Positions 27,877 to 34,793 of a stretch of 64,000 nt of DNA are shown here, piece by piece. Each line of letters opens with the position of its first letter. The stretch's first letter is position 1. The stretch lies in contig DF239134.1 in the NCBI GenBank assembly GCA_000507305.1, positions 62,001-126,000 on the forward strand. The letters are read 5' to 3'. The notes below the pieces were generated by a model. It did no database searches. It was not told the DNA's origin and saw only the letters and a program-made list of their open reading frames with translations. The position numbers and the translations under genes were made by a program. The stretch comes from Breviolum minutum Mf 1.05b.01 (Eukaryota; Sar; Dinophyceae; Suessiales; Symbiodiniaceae).

Positions 27877-29068
27877 GGAGCAGGAGAGGCTGAGGGCAGC
27901 CTATAGTCACTGGGGCATTCCGTATAGGTGTGAGAAAGCTCTTGTGAGAGCAAGCCATGCTGAGAAGTTGGGAGCTGTGCTGGATGGAGAACGGGGACTC
28001 TTGAGAGCAGCCACTCGCAGAGCAGTGGAATCATTAGCCATGGGAGCATGGTTGATGGGCAGCGAGTACCCAAGCAGAAAGAGCCTGCAGGTATATGCAG
28101 GGAAAGAAGTGCATACGTTGCAATTCAGGCGGCCGCTCTTTTCATGTTTTGACTTCATCTGGAAGTCTATTGGAGAAGGCGGGGCAACGTGCAAGATGAC
28201 CAAAGAAGTGATTGAAGAAATGCTGATGGTTGCGTGCCTGCAGCCAATGAAGTTCTCAGATTTGAGAGCGAATTTGAACGAAGTGGTAACTGCCTCAGAT
28301 GCCTGCGAGTCGGGTGGAGGCAGCTGCTACGCGAACAGGCTGAGTGTGAGAGGCCTGACGGACGTAGTCGCACTGGAAGAAGGCCTGGATGATGTCTCAA
28401 AAGTGGCTGATCACCTGGACAACAAAGAAGTGATCATCGTTTTTGATTTCTTTGCAGGGATAGGAGGACTATCCAGGAGCTTGGCAATGGCTGACATCCC
28501 GGTGGCAGTGCTGGTGGTTATTGAAAAAGATGTGGACTGCCGCCGGCTACATCGTCGTAGGTGGCCGGGTTGCCAGCTGGTCGCTGACATCCAGAAGCTG
28601 AGTAAGAAAGAGATTGAGACGTTAATGAGGAAGAATTCGGGGATCACAGGTGTGATCGCAGGGGGTGGGTCACCGTGCCAGGGACTTTCAAAGCTCTCAA
28701 GCCTGCGGCGTCACCTTGAAGATCCGAGATCAGCCGTTTTCTTTGACCTGAGCGAAAGGCTAAAGTGGATTCAGGAGATTGCAGTTGCCATGGGCATTTG
28801 GTCCATCAGATTCTGTGAGAATGTGATCGGTGACGAAGAGGATGTTGAGAGGATGAGCAAAGAACTGCAGATGGACCCAGTGATGGTATGCTCAAGTGAT
28901 GTTTCGAGGGTGAGAAGACCTCGTCTTTATTGGTCGTCCAGTGGAACGGATGACCATGGATCATTCAGCAGGGAGTTCTATGGGAGCATCGAGCGAATGC
29001 GGCTGGTAGGAGCGCTGGAGCCTTTGGACAAGCCTGTGACGAAGGCTGGATTTGGCCAGAAGGTATGA
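27830..29068 (+). CDS. DIRS element RT thumb/RNase H region and C5 methyltransferase
   Basis: A 412-codon frame. The first ~130 residues (SEEQERLRAAYSHWGIPYR, EKLGAVLDGERGLL, GKEVHTLQFRRPLFSCFDF) match the connection region of DIRS-type RT. ASDACESGGGSCYANRLS at about 28292 is RNase H-like, with an Asp that would be catalytic. From 28436 a C5-cytosine methyltransferase begins: motif I FDFFAGIGG (28442-28468, SAM binding), motif IV GGSPCQG (PCQ at 28673-28681, Cys codon 28676 being the nucleophile), motif VI ENV (28817-28825) and motif VIII-like SRVRRPRLYW. This is a C5 enzyme, not the N6-adenine type usual in DIRS. The frame ends at TGA 29066-29068, before motifs IX-X. The methyltransferase could mark newly made element DNA or chromatin at CpG. 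Confidence 0.85.
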   Translation: MQSSVAEELQPGKRSEEQERLRAAYSHWGIPYRCEKALVRASHAEKLGAVLDGERGLLRAATRRAVESLAMGAWLMGSEYPSRKSLQVYAGKEVHTLQFRRPLFSCFDFIWKSIGEGGATCKMTKEVIEEMLMVACLQPMKFSDLRANLNEVVTASDACESGGGSCYANRLSVRGLTDVVALEEGLDDVSKVADHLDNKEVIIVFDFFAGIGGLSRSLAMADIPVAVLVVIEKDVDCRRLHRRRWPGCQLVADIQKLSKKEIETLMRKNSGITGVIAGGGSPCQGLSKLSSLRRHLEDPRSAVFFDLSERLKWIQEIAVAMGIWSIRFCENVIGDEEDVERMSKELQMDPVMVCSSDVSRVRRPRLYWSSSGTDDHGSFSREFYGSIERMRLVGALEPLDKPVTKAGFGQKV

Positions 29069-29424
29069 TGGATGAAGGGGCTAAACTGCCGACCTTCACT
29101 CGTGCCATCCCCAGGAAGAAGTGACAGTCGAAAGGTGGAAGAAGGACAGGATGCAATTCCCACCTTATACCTATAAGCCGCAGCACCTTTTTCGTCATGA
29201 AGTGACCAATGAAGTGCGGGTAGCAAATGCAAATGAAAGGGAGATCTTGATGGGATACCCAAAAGGGTATACGTCAGCACTCTTCAAGAAGAAGGCGAAG
29301 ACCGCAGAGGAGAAGGCCGAGCAGGAGGTCGTGCGGTTGGCAGCCCTAGGGAACTCGTTTCACTGCGTGGTGATGAGTTCCCTGCTGGATCTGTGGTTGT
29401 GGTCCCGGAAGATCCGGACTGAAC
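28436..29424 (+). CDS. C5-cytosine methyltransferase domain of the DIRS element
   Basis: The domain spans two frames. Motifs I, IV, VI and VIII are in the 27830-29068 frame. Motifs IX-X, with NANEREILMGYPKGYTSAL and ALGNSFHCVV, are in the frame of 29121-29441. The order I-IV-VI-VIII-X without permutation, and the compact size (~330 residues), resemble the DNMT3/bacterial-like class rather than DNMT1 (no BAH or replication-focus domain seen). All core catalytic residues are present, but two frame changes (near 29060 and 29110) divide the domain in this copy. Confidence 0.85.
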
Positions 29425-29441
29425 CCAGAGGTCTCAGCTGA
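29121..29441 (+). CDS. DIRS element methyltransferase C-terminal part
   Basis: This frame carries RMQFPPYTYKPQHLFRH, the target-recognition/motif IX-X stretch (NANEREILMGYP), a Lys-rich insert (KKKAKTAEEKAEQE) and LGNSFHCVVMSSLLDLWLW, which is motif X. It is offset from the main methyltransferase frame. A short middle stretch (MMDEGAKLPTFTRAIPRKK at 29065-29121) sits in the third frame, so two frameshifts are needed. Confidence 0.75.
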   Translation: MTVERWKKDRMQFPPYTYKPQHLFRHEVTNEVRVANANEREILMGYPKGYTSALFKKKAKTAEEKAEQEVVRLAALGNSFHCVVMSSLLDLWLWSRKIRTEPRGLS

Positions 29442-29442
29442 G

Positions 29443-30066
29443 ATCTTGCTAGCCATTGCGGGCCTCTTTATGAAGTGGCAGTGGCAAAAGCTGGGTCTGA
29501 TGCTGGTGGTAGCCTACAGCACCTTTTTACGTACCGGTGAAATCTTCCGTATCCGTCGGGAGAATGTTGTCTTTGGGGCTGGCAATCAGCCAGCGGTCAT
29601 ATTTCTCCAGGATACCAAGACAGCTCAGAGGAAACAGATTCTTTGGGAAAAGGTTCTTGTCAAGGAACCTTTGGCAGTGGATTGCCTCAAAGCCCTCTGC
29701 CTGTCTTGCTCTTCACCGCAGTTATTGGTGCAAGACTCTATTTTTCAATTTCGTCGGCTATGGAAACAAGCAGTAGCTGAACTTCAATTGTCCCAGTGGA
29801 AGATCCTTCCCTATAGCATCCGCCGTGGAGGAGCCACATCGGCCTATAAAAGAGGGATGAGTTTTGAAGAACTCATGCAGCAAGGTCGCTGGAGCAATGT
29901 TGCAACAGCCCGCATCTATTTAGATGAAGGCCTTCAAGAGTTGCAGAATTTCTCCCTCACACCGCCCTCCCGACAATTGCTCCAGCAGGCTTTATCAGTG
30001 TTCAATCGCTGTAAGCCAGCTAGGGGCGCATGGAATGGGAGGTTGAGAGGTGATGGAAAACTGTAG
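29443..30066 (+). CDS. DIRS element tyrosine recombinase, catalytic domain
   Basis: A ~206-residue frame with the tyrosine-recombinase catalytic set: FLRTGE (Arg codon 29530-29532), SIRRGGATSAY (Arg pair at 29821-29826, the HxxR box with the His replaced by Ser or Tyr), GRWSN, and ARIYLDEG with the nucleophile Tyr at 29917-29919. The enzyme would integrate circular element DNA by strand exchange. The N-terminal core-binding (SAM-like) domain that should precede it is not visible. The preceding methyltransferase ends only a few codons upstream in another frame, which points to an internal deletion. The ORF end lies inside repeat B1, which fits the PAT/Ngaro layout. Confidence 0.85.
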   Translation: MLLAIAGLFMKWQWQKLGLMLVVAYSTFLRTGEIFRIRRENVVFGAGNQPAVIFLQDTKTAQRKQILWEKVLVKEPLAVDCLKALCLSCSSPQLLVQDSIFQFRRLWKQAVAELQLSQWKILPYSIRRGGATSAYKRGMSFEELMQQGRWSNVATARIYLDEGLQELQNFSLTPPSRQLLQQALSVFNRCKPARGAWNGRLRGDGKL

Positions 30067-30215
30067 CTCCATGGATTTCAAGTGTGCTGAAAAGCAGCAG
30101 CGAAACCATGTTGAGCTGGTTGGCCCAGATAGACTACAAATGGCACGGGCTCTGGCGTGTTGAAAAACAATGCTCTTTGCAGCTCCGTGAGAAACCACAC
30201 AGCACGGTAATGCAT
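30043..30215 (+). repeat. DIRS split direct repeat B1
   Basis: 173 bp from TTGAGAGGTGATGGAAAACT to CACACAGCACGGTAATGCAT. Repeated as B2 and B3 with the same length and no difference noticed by eye. It overlaps the last codons of the recombinase. Confidence 0.9.
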
Positions 30216-30274
30216 GTTTCTTCCGAGACGGGGATCCATGCATGAGGATGTGTGTGGTTGGTAGTTTTCGGCTT
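30216..30274 (+). repeat. DIRS split direct repeat A2
   Basis: Identical 59 bp to A1. It is followed by a 22-bp spacer (CTCCACCACCCCACCGCC inside) that is absent after A1. Confidence 0.9.
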
Positions 30275-30296
30275 CCTCCACCACCCCACCGCCTCG

Positions 30297-30469
30297 TTGA
30301 GAGGTGATGGAAAACTGTAGCTCCATGGATTTCAAGTGTGCTGAAAAGCAGCAGCGAAACCATGTTGAGCTGGTTGGCCCAGATAGACTACAAATGGCAC
30401 GGGCTCTGGCGTGTTGAAAAACAATGCTCTTTGCAGCTCCGTGAGAAACCACACAGCACGGTAATGCAT
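30297..30469 (+). repeat. DIRS split direct repeat B2
   Basis: Second 173-bp B copy. It ends in AATGCAT followed by a TA run, a natural right terminus for the element. Confidence 0.9.
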
Positions 30470-30483
30470 ATATATATATATAN
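30470..30483. other. TA run ending in a single undetermined base
   Basis: ATATATATATATA is followed by one N at 30483, then a truncated A repeat. This marks an assembly-uncertain junction. Confidence 0.8.
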
Positions 30484-30530
30484 ACGGGGATCCATGCATG
30501 AGGATGTGTGTGGTTGGTAGTTTTCGGCTT
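30484..30530 (+). repeat. DIRS split direct repeat A3, truncated
   Basis: Lacks the first 12 bases of A (GTTTCTTCCGAG) and starts at ACGGGGATCCATGCATGAGG. Confidence 0.85.
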
Positions 30531-30552
30531 CCTCCACCACCCCACCGCCTCG

Positions 30553-30725
30553 TTGAGAGGTGATGGAAAACTGTAGCTCCATGGATTTCAAGTGTGCTGA
30601 AAAGCAGCAGCGAAACCATGTTGAGCTGGTTGGCCCAGATAGACTACAAATGGCACGGGCTCTGGCGTGTTGAAAAACAATGCTCTTTGCAGCTCCGTGA
30701 GAAACCACACAGCACGGTAATGCAT
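30553..30725 (+). repeat. DIRS split direct repeat B3
   Basis: Third 173-bp B copy, 256 bp after B2, again followed by a TA run. Confidence 0.9.
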
Positions 30726-30742
30726 ATATATATATATATATA

Positions 30743-30798
30743 TTGTCAATTGGGTGATTACATGCTACCTACCACCTATTAAGGGAAGCAGGAAACTC
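30743..30798. repeat. palR right arm
   Basis: TGTCAATTGGGTGATTACAT and GCTACCTACCACCTATTAAG are the complement of palR. With 24481-24522 they rebuild one hairpin split by the retroelement. Confidence 0.65.
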
Positions 30799-30930
30799 CA
30801 TTGATGAGTTGGTATGTGCCTAGGGTTGGGAGTATTTTTTTCAATTGAGCTCTGATCCTTCAAGGTTTCACATGTGTCCATTTTGTGCCATAGACTGAGA
30901 TGAGATCGATTTGAGACCTTCAACAAAACC

Positions 30931-31027
30931 TCGGTGGTGGTTTCAAACCTTTTTGATGTTTACCCCTATTTGGGGAAATGATCCAAGTTGACTAATATTT
31001 GTCAGATGGGTTGAAACCACCAACTAG
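30931..31027. repeat. palB hairpin repeat
   Basis: TCGGTGGTGGTTTCAAACC and GGTTGAAACCACCAACTAG. Confidence 0.75.
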
Positions 31028-31031
31028 AAAC

Positions 31032-31141
31032 ATATGGTGGATGGAAGAAATCTCTCACCAGTTGAGAGGTAGTTTATCCGATTATATATTTACAGGGTTT
31101 CCTACATCCCAGGTGGTGCAGGATTTCTTCCATCAACAGTA
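31032..31141. repeat. palM hairpin repeat
   Basis: GGATGGAAGAAATCTCTCAC and GTGCAGGATTTCTTCCATCA are the arms. TAGTTTATCCGATTATAT lies in the loop. Confidence 0.65.
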
Positions 31142-31192
31142 TGTGACCTTTTCTTTCGATATGTAAGGAAAATTCATATTTACGATATATAT

Positions 31193-31302
31193 CCCTAAGG
31201 ATCCATACCCTTCCCTTGAGTAGGTTTGATGGTCCCAATCCCATCCCCACAATAGGATTGCAGGGTTAATCCCTTTCTTAGGACATACCTGGATGCTTAG
31301 GG
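31193..31302. repeat. palE hairpin repeat
   Basis: CCCTAAGGATCCATACCC and CATACCTGGATGCTTAGGG. Confidence 0.7.
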
Positions 31303-31369
31303 TATATATATATATATTGTGTTTTCCCTTCCAGTAACAGTGGTCAAGGTTTATAGGCCCTATAGGCGA

Positions 31370-31439
31370 TGAAGAATCACCATTTGGGAGAATATTTTTG
31401 GGCGTTTTTTTTCCAAGCATCGTGGCCAAGCAAATCCAG
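31370..31439. repeat. palI right half
   Basis: ATCACCATTTGGGAGAATAT and CATCGTGGCCAAGCAAATCC. Confidence 0.55.
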
Positions 31440-31486
31440 AAAATAGAAACATATATATCATATATTATTCTGACGGTGTTACTGGC

Positions 31487-31640
31487 AGGGGGCCATACCC
31501 AATATTCAAAGCTTGTTTCAACACACCTTTGGACCACACCCCGAGCAACCTTTACCAACAGACTATGAGTCGGGCTTCCTTTCATAGTCGGCTGGGGGGT
31601 TTGCCTCTGATGTGCTCTTCCTGGGTGTGTTGTAATTTTC
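31487..31640. repeat. palO dispersed repeat (SINE-like), copy 2, reverse
   Basis: TTGTTTCAACACACCTTTGG, GCAACCTTTACCAACAGACT and CCTTTCATAGTCGGCTGGG are the reverse complement of the 6.2 kb copy. Confidence 0.5.
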
Positions 31641-31926
31641 TTGGAAATATATACCTGGAACCCCAAACAAACCCTTGTTTTGACTGAAAAAAACATCTTT
31701 TTTTGTAGCTCGTGCAATTTTTGAGTTCAGCTCTCTAGTTCAAATCCCACGCTAAGGGTGGACAGAACACCAGCAATGTCTCCGGTCCTTTGCTGTTGGG
31801 GTCACTGAGAGACCAAACCTAAAAACGCAAGCAGTGAGATCACCCTCCCCCGAAAAACCTCACATTTAGGAGGGGGAGGGTGAAAACTGTAACTTACAAG
31901 AACATTTTTCCACCATGTAGCCCATA

Positions 31927-32044
31927 CTTGGATTTGTTTGTACGGTGATGTTTTTTACGGATTGTATCATGGAAAATCACAATCGAACCATTATTTGGGA
32001 GAATTTGTATTTATATTTTCCAAGCATCTGAAGCAAATCCAATC
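31927..32044. repeat. palI hairpin repeat
   Basis: ACTTGGATTTGTTTGTACGG and CTGAAGCAAATCCAATC. ATCATGGAAAATCACAATCG lies inside. Confidence 0.65.
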
Positions 32045-32224
32045 ATAAGAATATGTATATATTTTCCAAGCATCCTTTTTATAGACATACATATACAGCA
32101 TTTTTTTTGGAGGGAAATGTAACGGGGTGAGCTATCAGTGAGGAATATGTTCTTGGGAAATTTTCATTGCGACTAACCTGACGCCCCAAATTTTTTGGTG
32201 ATTGCAAGGGAATCCTTCCCCAGA

Positions 32225-32350
32225 AAAGGCCCTCATCACTGGTCATATCTTAGATTAGCCGGACATTCCCTTAGCTCCTTTAAGTTTAGTCGGATTTTAT
32301 ATGTAACCCGCTAAGAGTTTAACTTGTAGCAGGGGACCTAAGGGTTGCCA
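32225..32350. repeat. palP dispersed repeat, copy 2
   Basis: Same order of blocks as 8851-8990: CATATCTTAGATTAGCCGG, CGCTAAGAGTTTAACTTG, GGGGACCTAAGGGTTGCCAT. Confidence 0.6.
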
Positions 32351-32610
32351 TGATCATTCTGATTTAGGAATTATAGTAACTTGCCCAATGATATGTCGAT
32401 TCTGTTGTTGGAAAACCAACATGCATTCTAAATGCCTTGAGTAAATACATGGTAGAAAAGAATAGTGTATAGATAAGGTGTCAAATATTTAATTATGGAT
32501 ATTTTGTTTTCTTTCATTGTATATTTACCAACATTTTAGTTGTTTACATGTGTCGTTGTTTCCCTGTGGATCCGATCGGTGTGTCATTGAGACCATCAAT
32601 CCTACGGAAG

Positions 32611-32836
32611 GATGTCCCGGCCCAGGAAGTTTGTAAAAGGTTACTCCCCTGAAAACTAACATGTCCCCTGAAAATCAATGGTTGGAAGATGTATTCCCTA
32701 CTTAAATAGTCCCTTTTTAGGGGACATGTTAGTTTTCAGGGGTGTAGTAAATGGGTTATTTCACCTACCTATAAATTGGATATATCAGGACCTGGGCTAA
32801 CCCCTTTACTACGTAGTAAATTCCTGGGACATCTTT
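32611..32836. repeat. palG hairpin repeat split by palD
   Basis: GATGTCCCGGCCCAGGAAG on the left and TAAATTCCTGGGACATC on the right. A complete palD lies at 32642-32747. Confidence 0.7.
32642..32747. repeat. palD hairpin repeat, co-varied arms
   Basis: The arms CCCCTGAAAACTAACATGTC and GACATGTTAGTTTTCAGGGG match each other perfectly but differ from other palD copies at the same positions in both arms. Confidence 0.8.
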
Positions 32837-33003
32837 TCCGTACTCGATTGAGAGGTGTTTGGATTCTCATTGGTGAAAAAAAATCTTTGCTGATGAACCA
32901 CAACTTATAGTGAGGTGTTATTTTCCCACCCATCTGAAAAAATACTAGTCAAACTGGATCATCTCCCCAAATCTTGGGAAAAAGGACAAAAAAAGACTGT
33001 TTG

Positions 33004-33107
33004 TTCACCAGCATCTTCCAAAAGGGCGTTGTTTAAGACCCAAGCAATGGTATATATGGGCACCACTTATTTTCCATTCAGCACCCAAACTGGAAGATCC
33101 AGGAATA
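33004..33107. repeat. palT hairpin repeat
   Basis: ACCAGCATCTTCCAAAAGGG and AACTGGAAGATCCAGG. Interior TCCATTCAGCACCC. Confidence 0.6.
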
Positions 33108-33370
33108 ATTCCACAAAACATAGCATATAATGCATGAAAATCCCATGGGTTTGCCGAAATTTGGCATCCATTTGGAATCAACTTCATGAATGGATCGATC
33201 AAACGTGAGTAAAAAATCCACAAAAGTCCGATTTGGATCGGAGCCCGGTGATGTTTTGGGACTCTAGAGGTACCCCCTTTCGGAATCCCAATCCCTTTCA
33301 TTTTCGGGGATCCGCTCCGAATCCTAAGCACCGGACCCCCAAACCACCTGGTTGAACCATTGGTTGACCT

Positions 33371-33473
33371 TTCCCAGATGCTCAATGGGACTGGTATATT
33401 TATCTACATTTTGGCATTTTTTTAAAATGATTTTCATGTAGGTAAACATATACCATACATTGAGCATTTTGGG
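33371..33473. repeat. palA hairpin repeat, co-varied arms
   Basis: Both arms carry GCTCAATG / CATTGAGC in place of the usual GATCCATG / CATGGATC. Confidence 0.65.
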
Positions 33474-33505
33474 TTTGGAACATACAGGCAATGTTTTTGT
33501 TTGTT

Positions 33506-33600
33506 TCCTGGAACGCCAAGTGTCCTATTTTTTTTGGCAACTTTACCCACAAGAACCAGCAACTATTGCCTTAAACATAGGGCACTTGGCTTTCCAGGTT
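33506..33600. repeat. palC hairpin repeat
   Basis: TCCTGGAACGCCAAGTGTCC and GGCACTTGGCTTTCCAGG. Interior AGAACCAGCAACTATTGCC. Confidence 0.75.
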
Positions 33601-33676
33601 GTTGTTTTCCTGAAAAAAAAAAGCACCCACGGCGCCTGGGAGACACGTCGAACATCAATCTGTCTCAAGAACTAAG

Positions 33677-33733
33677 GCGGCCGCGTGTGCCACATCGAGA
33701 GGCGGGATGAGATTCACCAACTGAAGGTCAAGG
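33677..33733 (+). CDS. Candidate micro-exon
   Basis: AG at 33675-33676 precedes GGRVCHIERRDEIHQLKVK. GTATAT follows as a donor. The charged helical composition is exon-like. No family is recognisable. Confidence 0.27.
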
Positions 33734-33750
33734 GTATATAATTTACCCAA

Positions 33751-33845
33751 ACCCATAGGATCCATGAAAAATGGTATATTTAGCATATATTTAGCCACAT
33801 TTGGTGAATTTTTATGGTATACATGTAGGTAGATATACCATACAT
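33751..33845. repeat. palA hairpin repeat, right end cut by palB
   Basis: ACCCATAGGATCCATGAAAA on the left and ATATACCATACATGG on the right run straight into palB. Confidence 0.6.
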
Positions 33846-33938
33846 GGTGGTTTCAAATATTTATTTATTTTCACCCTTACCTTGGAAAATGATCCAATTT
33901 GACTATTTTTTTTCAAAGGGGTTGAAACCACCAACTAG
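33846..33938. repeat. palB hairpin repeat
   Basis: GGTGGTTTCAAATATTTATT and GGTTGAAACCACCAACTAG. GTATATAATTTACCCAAA flanks the palA-palB pair at 33734-33751 and 33938-33955. Confidence 0.75.
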
Positions 33939-34148
33939 TATATAATTTACCCAAATGAAGAAAAAAAGGGCCCCTGGTTCTCTATGGGGTTTGGAGGGGA
34001 TGAGATACTACACCCAGTTGTCTTAAGGTCAAGGTTTTTTGGGAATGTGAAACATCAGTTCGAGAAACCTGGTGACCTGAACTTGTGTGAACATGGGAGG
34101 AAACTTAGAAATTTACTACGTATGGTAAAGCTAGGTCCGCTAGGTAAA

Positions 34149-34265
34149 CTGGGTGGTGGTGGTGGTTTCAAAATGTTTTCAAATTGTTTTTTATTATCAC
34201 CCCTACTTGGGGAAGATTCCCATTTTGACTAATATGTTTTCGAATGGGTTGAAACCACCACCTAG
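34149..34265. repeat. palB hairpin repeat
   Basis: CTGGGTGGTGGTGGTGGTTT and GGTTGAAACCACCACCTAG. Left arm expanded by extra GGT units. Confidence 0.75.
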
Positions 34266-34600
34266 TAAATGTTCCATATACCCTAGGCATCAACCGTCAT
34301 GGTCTCAGATGATGCATGGGATGTTCAAGTACCGCCGAAACGCATAGTCTTTAGGTTCCATGAAACCATTCTCAGTTGAGGTGAGCCAGGATCCCTAGGG
34401 ATATGGAGTAATACCTTGTGTTTTGAAAGATGTGAAAGGAACCTTGTCAAGGCCTAAGGAAGTTTGTGAGGTGTGAGTTGGGAGGGTCCTTTCTTATGAA
34501 TCTTCAGAAACTACGACTTGAAGACAACCCCGAATGACTACGTAGGTGGCCTCGTGGTTATGCACAAAAGACAAAAATCTATTGGTTGGTTTCTAATTAT

Positions 34601-34640
34601 AGCCCATAGGATCCATGGGACTGGTGTATTTCTGGGCAAA
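34601..34640. repeat. palA left half
   Basis: AGCCCATAGGATCCATGGGA then CTGGTGTATTTCT, the GGGACTGG sub-type. Confidence 0.5.
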
Positions 34641-34690
34641 AAATATAACGACCGAATGTCGTTAGTTTGACCGAATGTCGTTAGTTTGGC
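34640..34690. repeat. Short tandem of GACCGAATGTCGTTAGTTT
   Basis: GACCGAATGTCGTTAGTTT occurs twice in tandem with a 20-bp period just left of palA. Confidence 0.7.
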
Positions 34691-34700
34691 CTGTTGTCAT

Positions 34701-34793
34701 TCCCATAGAATCCATACATGGTACATTTACCTACATATGATTATAAAGATCTACCAAATGTAGGTAAATATACCATACATGGATGGTATGGGA
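34701..34793. repeat. palA hairpin repeat
   Basis: TCCCATAGAATCCATACATG and CCATACATGGATGGTATGGG. Confidence 0.7.

Larger units (their letters stand above)
24556..30725 (+). mobile_element. DIRS/PAT-like tyrosine-recombinase retrotransposon carrying a C5 methyltransferase
   Basis: The element has gag-like, RT/RNase H, C5-cytosine methyltransferase and tyrosine-recombinase segments in that order on the + strand. Its ends are split direct repeats: A1 (24556-24614) upstream; then B1 (30043-30215), A2 (30216-30274), B2 (30297-30469), A3 (30484-30530) and B3 (30553-30725). This A1-ORF-B1-A2-B2 layout is the signature of PAT/Ngaro-type YR elements, which integrate by recombinase and make no target duplication. 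Frameshifts, an in-frame TAG and apparent internal deletions make this copy non-functional. Base composition is clearly GC-richer than the flanks. Methyltransferases captured by retrotransposons are known in dinoflagellates. Confidence 0.88.

Noticed and set aside
31725-31770. AGTTCAAATCCCACGC resembling a tRNA T-arm
   Set aside because: The flanks do not form a T-stem, and no anticodon or acceptor stem can be drawn.
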